A DNA stretch of 64,000 nucleotides from NCBI GenBank assembly GCA_025464445.1, contig JAODLY010000044.1:62001-126000 (forward strand). Direction: 5' to 3'. The position numbers were made by a program, and so were the translations under genes. Origin of the DNA: Rhodoglobus sp. GTDB taxonomy: Bacteria > Actinomycetota > Actinomycetes > Actinomycetales > Microbacteriaceae. Positions within the stretch are counted from its first letter, which is position 1, and each line of letters opens with the position of its first letter. This document shows, piece by piece, positions 31,920 to 40,298 of the stretch. A model generated the notes under the pieces. It was given only the letters and a program-made list of their open reading frames with translations, did no database searches and was not told where the DNA came from.

Positions 31920-32111
31920 ATGGCTCGCCCTCGGAAATCGAAAACCAAACGACGTCAGGCCGAAGATCGGCACTTCTCAACTCGTGTGGTGAGGCGCTCT
32001 CCCGTTGATATGGACAAGCTGACAGCCGTCTTCCTCGGCCTCGCCCAGGCACGAGCCGAAAGAGACGCCCAGACCCAGCACGAGCGCTCTGACCAAGGAG
32101 GCTCCAGATGA
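31920..32111 (+). CDS. Small basic protein (63 aa)
   Basis: ATG 31920 with GGAAGGAGG eight bases upstream. Strongly basic N-terminus (RPRKSKTKRRQ) followed by a helix (DMDKLTAVFLGLAQARAERD). Overlaps the coupling ATPase start (ATGA), so coupled with it. Could bind DNA near the transfer origin. Confidence 0.55.
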   Translation: MARPRKSKTKRRQAEDRHFSTRVVRRSPVDMDKLTAVFLGLAQARAERDAQTQHERSDQGGSR

Positions 32112-34264
32112 ACTCATCCGACTTCATCTTCTCTCGACTTTATCTTCCGGCACCGCTGCCCGTCGAACAGGTGCAACTGTTCCTCGAGCGGCTGGCGATC
32201 GACAGCTCGACCGACAACATCGTCTTCGAAGCCCGATCCGACGCCAGCGGCATCCAGCACCTCCTCGGCTGCTCAACCACCCAAATGCACCACGTCCGTC
32301 ACCTCCTCACCGAACTCATTCCGGGCGCGCTGCTGACGGGCCTTGACGGCTACCTCCGGCCAGCGTCGGACGCCGCAGGCCGAATCACCATCGAGCCGCC
32401 GGTGCTTCCCCTTGCGGATGACGACGCCGTGCGTGTAACCCGCGCCGTCTTCAGCTCCCTCTCGCGCAAGATGAAAGCGGACGAGTCACTGGCGCTCCAA
32501 GTCACCATCGGCGCCGGACGTGGCCCCGCCGTCACGCCGCACACCATTCCGGACCCGAGCGGCTCGTGGCTATGGCAAGCCCTCACCGGGGCGAAGCCCG
32601 CTCAGACGGAAGTGCGCAACCGCGTACGAGACCGAGCCGCGAACATCACGCTCCAGGCCTCCGTGCGCATCGGCGTGGCGTCACCCGACTCCGATCGTCG
32701 GCGGTCGCTCGCAACCGATCTGCTCCAGGCGCTCCGGACTGCAGAGTCACCTGGCGTCAGCATCGGCCTGACCAGAGAAAAACCCGCCCTCATCGACGAT
32801 CCGTCGGACGCTCGCTACCGGCTGCACCTCAGCGTCATCGACCTCATGGCCCTCATGGGCTGGCCACTTGGCGAGGACCGCCTACCCGGCATGCCGTCAG
32901 CACACCCGAAACGTCTACGACCCGCCTCCGGAGTTCACACCAAGTCTCGACTTTTTGCCGAAAGCATCAGCCCTGGCGATACCCGCCAGCTTGGCCTCGC
33001 CGCTGCCGACGCCCTGCTGCACAGTCTGGTGATCGGGCCCACCGGCGTAGGCAAAACCAATGCCCTCTACCACCTGATCGCGTCGGACATCCAAGCCGGG
33101 TACGGCGTCGTCGTGCTCGATCCGAAGGACCAAATGCCCGCGCACATCGAAGCGCGCATCCCGAAGGAACGTTGGAAAGATGTCGTTCACATTGATCCGG
33201 GCGCCCCCGACCCAATCGGGTTCAACCCGCTCGACACGACCAACCGCGACCCAGATGTCGTCGCCGATGGCGTCCTCGCCGTATTCGCCAAGTCCTTCGC
33301 CGATAGCTGGGGACCGCGCACCGCAGACATCTTCTCCGCATCCCTTCGCACCTTGGCGCGGACCAGCACCGCCGAGACCCCAAGCACCCTGGTCGACCTG
33401 CCACGCCTCTGGACCGATGCATCATTTAGGCGAAAGCAACTAGCCCGGCTTGACGACGACCCAGGGCTGATGAGCTTCTGGGCAGCCTACGAATCTCTTG
33501 GCCCGGCAGCGCAGGCGAACTGGATCGCCTCGCCCATGAACAAACTGCGCTCCATCCTGCTCCGACCCGCAGCCGTCAAAATCCTGGGACAACCCAAGCC
33601 ACGCTTCCGACTGCGCGACGCCTTCCGTGAGCGCAAGATCGTCCTGGTCTCCCTGAACGAAGGACTCATCGGTCCGCTCACCGCCGAACTCATCGGCTCC
33701 CTACTCATCGCCGAACTGTGGCAAGCCACACAGGAGCGGGCCAGCGAGAAAGACGCCGCCCAGAAACCCGCCTACATCTACGTCGACGAAGCGGACCGCT
33801 TCATGCACCTCCCGATCTCACTCGGCGATGCTCTGGCCCGCAGCCGCAGCCTGTCTGTCGGCTGGACGCTCGCCGTTCAATATTGGGAGCAACTCCCCCG
33901 CGAAATGCGTTCCGCCGTCAAGAGCAACGCCAGATCCAAGATCGTCTTCCACCTGTCTTCGGATGACGACGCTCGCACCTTCGCCAAGCTCGCCCCAGGG
34001 CTGGCCGACCAGGACTTCATGAGCTTGGGGCGCTACGAGGTGTACGTCGACCTAGTGGCAGCTGGCATCAACACTGGTTGGGCGTCAGCCCGCACCCTGC
34101 CCCCGAGCGCGGCGACGTCAGATCCGGCTGCCGTACGCAGGGTCAGCCAATCCTTGTACGGGCCGATCCCGGAGCCGACTCCCACGGTCGCATCCTCACT
34201 CTCCGACGTCGAGAGCGCCGCGTCCGATCCCGATGCTTTCGGACGCAGGAGACGACAGTCATGA
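32108..34264 (+). CDS. VirD4/TraG-like type IV coupling ATPase
   Basis: 718 residues. Walker A GPTGVGKTN at about residues 309-317, followed by VVVLDPKDQMP; Walker B YIYVDEADRF at about 554-563; an adjacent QYWEQLP segment. This is the TraG/VirD4 (TrwB AAD-binding) pattern of hexameric coupling proteins that pump DNA into the type IV channel. No obvious N-terminal membrane segment, so it probably belongs to a soluble branch; membrane contact could come from the small proteins at 30419 or 31573. The N-terminal 280 residues are family-specific. Overlaps both neighbours by four bases. Confidence 0.88.
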   Translation: MNSSDFIFSRLYLPAPLPVEQVQLFLERLAIDSSTDNIVFEARSDASGIQHLLGCSTTQMHHVRHLLTELIPGALLTGLDGYLRPASDAAGRITIEPPVLPLADDDAVRVTRAVFSSLSRKMKADESLALQVTIGAGRGPAVTPHTIPDPSGSWLWQALTGAKPAQTEVRNRVRDRAANITLQASVRIGVASPDSDRRRSLATDLLQALRTAESPGVSIGLTREKPALIDDPSDARYRLHLSVIDLMALMGWPLGEDRLPGMPSAHPKRLRPASGVHTKSRLFAESISPGDTRQLGLAAADALLHSLVIGPTGVGKTNALYHLIASDIQAGYGVVVLDPKDQMPAHIEARIPKERWKDVVHIDPGAPDPIGFNPLDTTNRDPDVVADGVLAVFAKSFADSWGPRTADIFSASLRTLARTSTAETPSTLVDLPRLWTDASFRRKQLARLDDDPGLMSFWAAYESLGPAAQANWIASPMNKLRSILLRPAAVKILGQPKPRFRLRDAFRERKIVLVSLNEGLIGPLTAELIGSLLIAELWQATQERASEKDAAQKPAYIYVDEADRFMHLPISLGDALARSRSLSVGWTLAVQYWEQLPREMRSAVKSNARSKIVFHLSSDDDARTFAKLAPGLADQDFMSLGRYEVYVDLVAAGINTGWASARTLPPSAATSDPAAVRRVSQSLYGPIPEPTPTVASSLSDVESAASDPDAFGRRRRQS

Positions 34265-34458
34265 GCGGTCTAGCGTCACATCTCACACTTGTCGGTCGAC
34301 ACACCACCCATCGCACCGACCGTCGTGTCGCTGCCGCAACATCAGGCAGTACTCGGCGCGAGGTCGCCCCTGTGTGTTCATTCCCGGACGGGACTGACCT
34401 CTGTTCCAGAGGTCTGCCGGGCAGCTTGAAGCCCCACCAAAATGGAGTCATCTCATGA
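34261..34458 (+). CDS. Possible small coupled protein between coupling ATPase and replication-relaxation gene
   Basis: ATG 34261 overlaps the coupling ATPase stop and its own stop overlaps the start at 34455 (ATGA at both ends), which is good evidence for a translated frame. 65 residues with no recognised domain (Arg/Thr-rich, three cysteine-free halves). The 24-bp repeat at 34391 lies inside it, so it may instead be a regulatory region. Confidence 0.35.
   Translation: MSGLASHLTLVGRHTTHRTDRRVAAATSGSTRREVAPVCSFPDGTDLCSRGLPGSLKPHQNGVIS
34391..34414 (-). repeat. 24-bp repeat containing a 19-bp palindrome (copy 2)
   Basis: Inverse copy of 9320-9343, identical over 24 bases. The palindrome GACCTCTG-ttc-CAGAGGTC (34396-34414) lies 41 bases before the replication-relaxation start, a suitable place for an operator or for an initiation site of mobilisation. 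Confidence 0.6.
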
Positions 34459-35300
34459 GCGGCCAATACCCGCTGCTCCAACTGCGGGAGATGCTCACCG
34501 AGCGCGATCTTGCCGTCCTGGTCGATGTCGATCGATTTCGGCTGCTCAGCACCCGTCAGATCCAGCGCCTCCACTTTACGGACCACGCCACCGGCCAAGC
34601 GGCCACCCGCGCGACCCACCGGGTGCTCCAGCGACTCGAAAGCCACCGTGTTCTCGCTCGCCTGGAGCGCCGAGTCGGCGGACCGCAACGCGGCTCGGCC
34701 GCTGCCCTGTGGCAGCTCGGCCCGCGTGGTATCGAGGCACTACGACCCGACGCGATCAAGCGAGGCAAGGTTCGGGAACCAACCTCTGGCCTGTTCGTGC
34801 ACCACACCACAGAGGTCGCAGAAGCGGCGGTCGAGATCATCGAGCGGGCGCAGACCAGCGGGCTTGACCTCCTCAAGTTGAACCCCGAACAACACGCCTG
34901 GGTCCAGTTCCTGGGCCAGCACGGTCAAGCCGAATGGCTCCGTCCCGACCTCTACGTGGTGGCCGCCAGCCAGGACTACGAGCAACACACCTTCCTTGAA
35001 GTCGACCGGGCGACCGAGCACGGCCCGCAAATACTGCGCAAGTGCCACGTCTACGCCCGTTTCGCCGCAGTCGGGGCAGCCGAACGCTTCGCCGGCCTCA
35101 TGCCGCGCGTCCTCTGGGTCGTGCCCGACAAGCGGCGACAGGGCCTCGTGCGGCGCCTGATCGACGGCGACGCGCAGCTGCCCGAAGGGCTCTTCGTAGT
35201 CACCACCGCCGAAGGCGCCCTCGACCTGATCTTCGAGGGGCTTAACCGGACCAACCCGCCAGTCAACGAAGTAACCCCTCGAAAGGAGGAACCCGCATGA
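34455..35300 (+). CDS. Replication-relaxation family protein (Replic_Relax)
   Basis: 281 residues from ATG 34455. N-terminal winged-helix-like part (LTERDLAVLVDVDRFRLLST, STRQIQRLHF, RATHRVLQRLESHRVLARLE), then a beta-rich domain with WLRPDLYVVAASQ, TFLEVDRATEHGPQILRKC and VLWVVPDKRR, matching PF13814 proteins that accompany coupling ATPases on actinobacterial plasmids and integrative elements. The acidic EVDRATE segment suggests a nuclease-like fold. It probably recognises or prepares the transfer origin. Overlaps both neighbours by four bases. Confidence 0.85.
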   Translation: MSGQYPLLQLREMLTERDLAVLVDVDRFRLLSTRQIQRLHFTDHATGQAATRATHRVLQRLESHRVLARLERRVGGPQRGSAAALWQLGPRGIEALRPDAIKRGKVREPTSGLFVHHTTEVAEAAVEIIERAQTSGLDLLKLNPEQHAWVQFLGQHGQAEWLRPDLYVVAASQDYEQHTFLEVDRATEHGPQILRKCHVYARFAAVGAAERFAGLMPRVLWVVPDKRRQGLVRRLIDGDAQLPEGLFVVTTAEGALDLIFEGLNRTNPPVNEVTPRKEEPA

Positions 35301-35557
35301 ACTATCAAGACCACGACAACGAAGCTGAGGCCACCCGCCGAATAGGCAAGGCGTTGACGATCCTCGCCAACGGGCGCGTCATCGACACTGCCACTGCTCG
35401 CCTCATCGCCGCATGCCTTCATGCGGGACCGAGCAGCGCGCTCTTCCGGTTCGCCTCGAGCGGGGAGCTCGATCGGACAGCCGCCATCACGGAGCTCCAA
35501 CAACAACAAGTCCGCCCGATATGGCGAGAAGCGCTCCGGCGCTATCTGGCCCAATAG
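35297..35557 (+). CDS. Hypothetical protein (86 aa)
   Basis: ATG 35297 overlaps the replication-relaxation stop (ATGA). Acidic N-terminus then helical sequence (RIGKALTILANGRVIDTATA). Probably part of the same transcript; function unknown. Confidence 0.55.
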   Translation: MNYQDHDNEAEATRRIGKALTILANGRVIDTATARLIAACLHAGPSSALFRFASSGELDRTAAITELQQQQVRPIWREALRRYLAQ

Positions 35558-35590
35558 CCAAGCAATGTAACTCTTGAAAGGAGGAACCCT

Positions 35591-36448
35591 ATGGAACCCA
35601 CGGACAAACACAACATTTACGGCGTCGAGCGGCATGGTCGCCGCGAGCGCCCGCTCGAGGAAACCCAGGTGGACGACACCGATTTACACATGGAGGGCGG
35701 CATCGAAAACGCCGCGGCCCTCGAAGACATTATCGGCGACGGTATCGCCGAAGCCACCAATGAGGAGAGGCTGATCGATCAGATCACGGCGCGCACGATC
35801 GCCCGTGCGCTTACGCACGCCCTTGACGATGACTCGCCGCATCTCGATGGGTTCGCCCGGACCGGCGTGGGCAGACGAATCGACATTGAGCAGGAGTACT
35901 TCGAGCTATACACCGACGCGCGAACGCCCACGATCGTCCGGACGTGGATCGACTGGCTCGCCACCTTTCTGTTCAATCGGGACTATCCGGATGTGAAGCG
36001 AGATGGCGGATTGCCATACGACGCTGCCGCAGTTCCGGAATTCCTCGTGCCTGACAGCGCCTCCATTGGCGGGCGCGTGGCATTCCTTCGTCGTCCGGCA
36101 AGTCAGACAGAGCTCAACCGCTCGCAGATGATCGGGCGGCTGGAACCGCTGGTCAGCGAGGTGGGCGACGCGTTCCGCGCCTACCTCGATCTCGACGACG
36201 TCGACGCCAGCCAGCCGGACCTCCTCGACAAATTTCGAAGCGACTTCGCGGGTGACTTCAAGAGTGTCGCCAGCGCCATCGACGCCGTGACCGAGATCCC
36301 AGGCTGGGAACGTCAGCTTCGCAGCTGGGCGATCGAGCGAGGGCTGGAAGGAATGGTCTTCATCGACCGCGACAAGCTCGAACAACTGGCCCGCGAGACG
36401 TGGGACATCGTGGACTACAGGGGGCGCTGCTATGTCTTCGACAAATAG
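35591..36448 (+). CDS. Hypothetical protein (285 aa) of the transfer cluster
   Basis: ATG 35591 follows GAAAGGAGGAACCCT. Acidic protein without membrane segments: helical first part (LIDQITARTIARALTHALDD), then IVRTWIDWLATFLFNRDYPD, and a C-terminal part with GLEGMVFIDRDKLEQLARET. No motif matched ArdA/ArdC. Same strand as the genes before it, 33 bases after the previous stop. Confidence 0.6.
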   Translation: MEPTDKHNIYGVERHGRRERPLEETQVDDTDLHMEGGIENAAALEDIIGDGIAEATNEERLIDQITARTIARALTHALDDDSPHLDGFARTGVGRRIDIEQEYFELYTDARTPTIVRTWIDWLATFLFNRDYPDVKRDGGLPYDAAAVPEFLVPDSASIGGRVAFLRRPASQTELNRSQMIGRLEPLVSEVGDAFRAYLDLDDVDASQPDLLDKFRSDFAGDFKSVASAIDAVTEIPGWERQLRSWAIERGLEGMVFIDRDKLEQLARETWDIVDYRGRCYVFDK

Positions 36449-36735
36449 CCTCCGACCCGCAGAGACATCCGCAAAGGACCGTTCGCCGAAGGCAGACAAG
36501 AACCGTTGTGGAATGGGCAACGTCCACGGAAAAAGCCGGTCAGGCGAGGTAAAATTAAGCCGGACTCAGAGAAAACGGCTCATGCGGCAAACCGCGACGG
36601 CCCTGCGCCTGGGCCACATCGCAATACAGGCGCACATCTCGCGGCCCCTCTCTCCCACTCGACGCTTCTCGCCAATCGCGCACGTCGGTGGCACCGCTTC
36701 AACGCGCATCAACACCCACTCGAAAGGAGGAACTC
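36449..36735. other. Gap with two doubtful overlapping frames
   Basis: Two plus-strand frames are open here (from ATG 36432 to 36746, and from GTG 36506 to 36739), but both give Arg/Pro/Ser-rich, low-complexity protein and each overlaps the excisionase start. I do not call a gene. Confidence 0.35.
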
Positions 36736-36963
36736 ATGACAAATAGCAACAACTCACCCGGACTCAGGGAGCGGCCGCTGCTGCACAATGTGCTCGACGC
36801 CGCCGACCGCCTCGGAATCAGCAAATGGACTCTTTACGAGCTGATGCATCAGGGGCTCCTCCCAAGCGTCAAGATTCAGTCCCGGCGCTTTATCGCTGAT
36901 GTTGATCTCGAGGCTTACGTGGAACGGCTTCGCATCGAAGCGGGAGATCGACATGGTCTCTAG
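36736..36963 (+). CDS. xis: Excisionase-like helix-turn-helix protein
   Basis: 75 residues; ATG 36736 follows GAAAGGAGGAACTC. HTH_17/AlpA-like pattern: LLHNVLDAADRLGISKWTLYELMHQGLLPSVKI, then a wing and RFIADVDLEAYVERL. Such proteins bend DNA at att sites and set excision direction. Its end overlaps the start of the tyrosine integrase gene by eleven bases. Confidence 0.88.
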   Translation: MTNSNNSPGLRERPLLHNVLDAADRLGISKWTLYELMHQGLLPSVKIQSRRFIADVDLEAYVERLRIEAGDRHGL

Positions 36964-38398
36964 GCGTGCGAACGGCGGTGGCTCCGTCTGGCAACGCAAG
37001 GACGGAAGGTACTCTGCTGCACTCCGCATGAAGCTTCCCGACGGCACTAGTAGGCGCAAGACCTTCACGGTCAGGACGCGAGCTGCAGCCGACGACCTTC
37101 TCCATCAGAAGCTCAGCATAGTCAAGCGCGGCATCCCCGCGCCCGCGACGGAGTGGGTGGTTCGTGACTTCCTCAACTACTGGCTCAACGACGTCGTTGC
37201 CCTCAAATGCCGGCCACGAACGGTCGAGGTGTACGAGACGAAGATCCGGATCTATATCAATCCGGCAATTGGCGGCAAGCGACTCAAAGACATCACCGTC
37301 CGCGACGTACAAGCCTTGCTAAACCAGGCCGTCGCAACAGGCCACCTCCGAGCAGCCGGCCAGGTGAAGCAGGTTCTGCGCGCCGCGCTCAACCGCGCAA
37401 TGCGCGAAGAACTGCTCGGCCGAAATGTCGCGACGCTGACCGAACTTCCTCAACCCCGACCCAAACGCATCACTCCATGGACTTCGGAGGAGGCACGTCG
37501 ATTCCTCGATGGCTCGAAAGACCACGCCTGGCATATCGGCTACCTACTCGCGGCCCTCTACGGTCTCCGACGAGGTGAAGTGCTCGGGTTGCGATGGTGC
37601 GATATCGACCTTAACGCCGATCTGATTCACGTCGAGCAGCAGGCGCAGCGAATCGATGGTCAGCTGATCGGCGGACCCGTAAAGACCGAGCACAGCCGAC
37701 GTTCGTTGGCACTGCTTCCCGAGACTCGAAGGGCCCTCCTTGCCCACCTTGCAAAAGTGCTGTCCCAGACGGGGGCGACGCTAGATGAACTCGTCCTCGC
37801 GGGAACCCCTCTGCTGACGATGGCGCAGGGCGGTGGCTATCTCGACCCCAAGACCTTCTCGAACCAGTTCCTGAAGTTGTCCGCAAGTTTGGGCTTGCCT
37901 CGCATCACGATCCACGCGCTTCGTCACACGGCCGCGACGAACCTGAAGAACGTCGGAGTGCCAGCAAGAGACGTCCAACTCATCCTCGGACACGCTCACG
38001 TAAGCACCACCCAGCAGCTCTATCAGCACGCGGACATCCAGGGACAAGCACTTGCGCTCTCATTGGTGGAGCGCGCGCTGCTAGCTGCACCCACCAGTGT
38101 TGTTAGCGGTCAAACTTGGCGGTCAAACGCAAAAATCGCCGAACGAATCGGCGATTTTGGAGCTTTTCAATCTGGTGGGACCAGTGGGACTCGAACCCAC
38201 GACACCCTGCTTAAAAGCTTCATCGGGTCACCCTACGAGTGGCTTCCCACCCCCGTACGCGCGCAAGTACGAGCACTCGTTGTCCCCTACCTTCTAGGTG
38301 CGACTGCGGTCAAACTTGGCGGTCAAATTCTTCTGCGTACGTCTACAGGCAGCCAGCCATTTGGCCAATCGATGCTCGACCTAAGGAGTGCCGCATGA
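36953..38398 (+). CDS. int: Tyrosine site-specific integrase
   Basis: 481 residues from ATG 36953. Arm-binding N-terminal region (SVWQRKDGRYSAALRM), core-binding SAM-like domain (WVVRDFLNYWLNDVVAL), then the catalytic domain with Arg in LRRGEVLGL (about residue 208), HALRHTAATNLKN (H-x-x-R), GHAHVSTTQQLYQH with the final Tyr nucleophile. The last 100 residues (after about 38100) are encoded by the attachment region itself, including a hairpin and a tRNA-Lys fragment, so the natural C-terminus is uncertain. Stop overlaps the start of the serine recombinase (ATGA). Confidence 0.92.
   Translation: MVSRRANGGGSVWQRKDGRYSAALRMKLPDGTSRRKTFTVRTRAAADDLLHQKLSIVKRGIPAPATEWVVRDFLNYWLNDVVALKCRPRTVEVYETKIRIYINPAIGGKRLKDITVRDVQALLNQAVATGHLRAAGQVKQVLRAALNRAMREELLGRNVATLTELPQPRPKRITPWTSEEARRFLDGSKDHAWHIGYLLAALYGLRRGEVLGLRWCDIDLNADLIHVEQQAQRIDGQLIGGPVKTEHSRRSLALLPETRRALLAHLAKVLSQTGATLDELVLAGTPLLTMAQGGGYLDPKTFSNQFLKLSASLGLPRITIHALRHTAATNLKNVGVPARDVQLILGHAHVSTTQQLYQHADIQGQALALSLVERALLAAPTSVVSGQTWRSNAKIAERIGDFGAFQSGGTSGTRTHDTLLKSFIGSPYEWLPTPVRAQVRALVVPYLLGATAVKLGGQILLRTSTGSQPFGQSMLDLRSAA
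38106..38127 (+). repeat. attP arm-type repeat, left copy
   Basis: 22-bp sequence with two GGTCAAA half-sites twelve bases apart (GCGGTCAAACTTGGCGGTCAAA split 11+11). Identical to the right copy at 38306. Presumed binding site for the integrase N-terminal domain. Confidence 0.7.
38132..38158. terminator. Perfect 11-bp inverted repeat AAAATCGCCGA / TCGGCGATTTT
   Basis: Loop ACGAA; T-run on either strand. Stands between the left arm repeat and the tRNA-Lys core, within the apparent 3' end of the integrase gene. Looks like a bidirectional terminator. Confidence 0.6.
38173..38217 (-). tRNA. tRNA-Lys(UUU) 3' half fragment, att core
   Basis: Reading the minus strand: anticodon loop CTTTTAA, anticodon 3' stem, variable loop, T arm GTGGG-TTCGAGT-CCCAC, acceptor 3' strand TGGTCCC, discriminator A and CCA. 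The matching 5' half (GGGACCA, D arm) is absent on the right, so it is not a functional tRNA. It is the standard core of an attP that targets tRNA-Lys. Confidence 0.75.
38306..38327 (+). repeat. attP arm-type repeat, right copy
   Basis: Identical 22-bp repeat in the same orientation as 38106-38127, on the other side of the tRNA-Lys fragment. Both arms present is the layout of an unintegrated attP. Confidence 0.7.
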
Positions 38399-40251
38399 GC
38401 AACCCAATACCGATTTCGGATGAGGCCGCGCTTAGGCCCGCGGTCTCCTACCTGCGCGTCTCCACCCGCGAACAGGCCGAGCGAGGCGGACAAGACGAAG
38501 GCTTCTCGATCCCCGCCCAACGCCTGGCCAATCGCAACAAGGCCGCGAGCCTGGGGGCCACGATCGTCGCAGAGTTTGTCGATGCTGGTGAGAGCGCGCG
38601 GAAGGCCGACCGTCCGCAGCTCCAAGCCATGCTCGACTATGTAGCCGACAACGACGTCTCCTACTGCATCGTTCACAAGGTCGACCGCCTGGCCCGAAAC
38701 CGAGCGGACGATGTCCAGATCAACATCGCCCTGGGCAAGGCCGGCACCAAGCTGGTCTCTGCAACAGAGAACATCGACGAGACACCATCCGGGATGTTGG
38801 TACACGGCATCATGTCGTCGATCGCCGAGTTCTATTCGCGCAACCTGGCGACTGAGGTCACCAAAGGCCTCACTCAGAAGGCGCTCAGCGGAGGCACCGT
38901 TACCCGCGCACCGCTCGGTTACAAGAACATCCGGCACACCGATTCGCTCGGTCGGGAGAGCCGCACCGTTGAGGTGGATGAGGAGCGCGCTCCCTTGGTC
39001 CGGTGGGCGTTCGAGGCCTACGCCACCGGCAACTGGTCCCTATCGATGCTTCACGAAGAGCTCACCCGTCGAGGCCTTCGAACTCGCCCCACGCCTCGAT
39101 TCCCCGCCAAGCCCCTAATGCGCTCCAACCTGCACGACATACTCCGCAACCCCTATTACATCGGCCAGATGGTCTACCGAGGTGTCACCTACCAGGGCTC
39201 CCATGAGCAGATCATCGACAAAACTCTTTGGCAGCGCGTCCAAGACATGCTCTCCGCCCACAACACGGCTGGCGATCGGCAACGCTCCCATGAGCACTAC
39301 CTGAAAGGCAGCGTCTACTGCGGCTCCTGCGGAAGTCGACTCATGATCACTCAAACGAAGAACCGCTACGGCGTCCTCTACGAGTACTTCGTGTGCATAG
39401 GGCGTCACCAGAAGCGCACTGACTGCATCCGACAAGCAATGAACGTCGACGCCGTCGAAAGAGTCGTCGAGAACGCCTGGTCGCGCCTGCGGCTTACCTA
39501 CGACGAAAGGACTCGTGCGGAAATGCTCATCACCGAGGCGATCACGAACCTATCCAAGGAGCAGGGCAAGCAGCGCGCGCATCTTGAACGCGACCGTGCG
39601 GCTCTGCTTTTAGAGCGGACCAAGCTACTCGCGGCGCACTACGCAGATGCGATCCCGCTAAGCCTTCTGAAGGTCGAGCAGCACCGCATCGCGAACGCTC
39701 TGGCAGTCATTGAGGAAGAGCTCGATGGCGCACAGGCGAGCCACGAGGTGGTGTTGGCACATCTGGACGCCATTTTGGACTTGCTGCAGCACGCCCACAG
39801 TGCCTACATGGAGGCGAACCCGGTACTCCGTCGATTGTTGAATCAAGCCTTCGCCGAGAAGATCTATATCGACGAGGAGAGCACGGCCACGTTGCAACCC
39901 GACGTCACAGTTGGCGTCATTCACAGCACCGCACGCCCGCCATTGCGGCTCCTAGAGGGCAGTATCTCGGCTCATCCAGTCGAGCCCTCGGGAGCCCCGC
40001 CCGGCGCGATCGCCGACGATTCTGCTTCGGGACCGCGCACATCCCCACAAAGAAACCCCCTTCGATCTCTGTCGAAGGGGGTTTCTCTTTCGGCCCAACC
40101 TTCCCTCTTTACTGGGAAGGGTTTGAATAAGGCCGTTTTGGTGGATCCAAGGGGATTCGAACCCCTGACCCCCTGCATGCCATGCAGGTGCGCTACCGGG
40201 CTGCGCCATGGACCCGTGCAGTCGCCCGGCAGGCCGGACGACAACTTCTAA
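38395..40251 (+). CDS. Large serine recombinase
   Basis: 618 residues from ATG 38395, with AAGGAG seven bases upstream. N-terminal resolvase domain with catalytic Ser23 in YLRVSTREQ, then HKVDRLARNRADD; recombinase domain (APLGYKNIRH, YYIGQMVYRGVTY); zinc ribbon with CGSCG and a later Cys pair (FVCIGRH, TDCIRQ); long coiled coil (EQGKQRAHLERDRAALLLER). The final 90 residues are unlike recombinases: the frame passes through a terminator and tRNA-Ala, so its end was probably created at the integration junction. Likely the enzyme responsible for insertion beside tRNA-Ala. Confidence 0.9.
   Translation: MSNPIPISDEAALRPAVSYLRVSTREQAERGGQDEGFSIPAQRLANRNKAASLGATIVAEFVDAGESARKADRPQLQAMLDYVADNDVSYCIVHKVDRLARNRADDVQINIALGKAGTKLVSATENIDETPSGMLVHGIMSSIAEFYSRNLATEVTKGLTQKALSGGTVTRAPLGYKNIRHTDSLGRESRTVEVDEERAPLVRWAFEAYATGNWSLSMLHEELTRRGLRTRPTPRFPAKPLMRSNLHDILRNPYYIGQMVYRGVTYQGSHEQIIDKTLWQRVQDMLSAHNTAGDRQRSHEHYLKGSVYCGSCGSRLMITQTKNRYGVLYEYFVCIGRHQKRTDCIRQAMNVDAVERVVENAWSRLRLTYDERTRAEMLITEAITNLSKEQGKQRAHLERDRAALLLERTKLLAAHYADAIPLSLLKVEQHRIANALAVIEEELDGAQASHEVVLAHLDAILDLLQHAHSAYMEANPVLRRLLNQAFAEKIYIDEESTATLQPDVTVGVIHSTARPPLRLLEGSISAHPVEPSGAPPGAIADDSASGPRTSPQRNPLRSLSKGVSLSAQPSLFTGKGLNKAVLVDPRGFEPLTPCMPCRCATGLRHGPVQSPGRPDDNF
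40051..40086. terminator. Strong bidirectional hairpin terminator beside tRNA-Ala
   Basis: 15-bp stem AGAAACCCCCTTCGA / TCGAAGGGGGTTTCT with TCTCTG loop and T-rich flanks. On the minus strand it lies about 55 bases after the 3' end of tRNA-Ala, so it is probably the native terminator of that tRNA. Confidence 0.8.
40142..40215 (-). tRNA. tRNA-Ala(GGC), complete; chromosome-element boundary
   Basis: Acceptor GGGTCCA pairs with TGGATCC including the G3:U70 wobble that marks alanine tRNAs. D arm GCGC/GCGC, anticodon loop ATGGCAT (anticodon GGC), T arm with TTCGAAT, discriminator A, encoded CCA (40141-40139). The 3' end faces the mobile element. I found no second copy of its 3' end inside the window. 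Confidence 0.95.
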
Positions 40252-40298
40252 AGATTACTACACATCGCCCAGGAGCCGAACCGGCGGACAATGTTGTC

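Noticed and set aside
36432-36746. Gene candidates between the 285-aa gene and the excisionase.
   Set aside because: Both frames are low complexity and overlap the excisionase start, whose ribosome site is good.
38173-38217. Possible functional tRNA-Lys.
   Set aside because: Only the 3' half is present; no matching acceptor 5' strand or D arm to the right.
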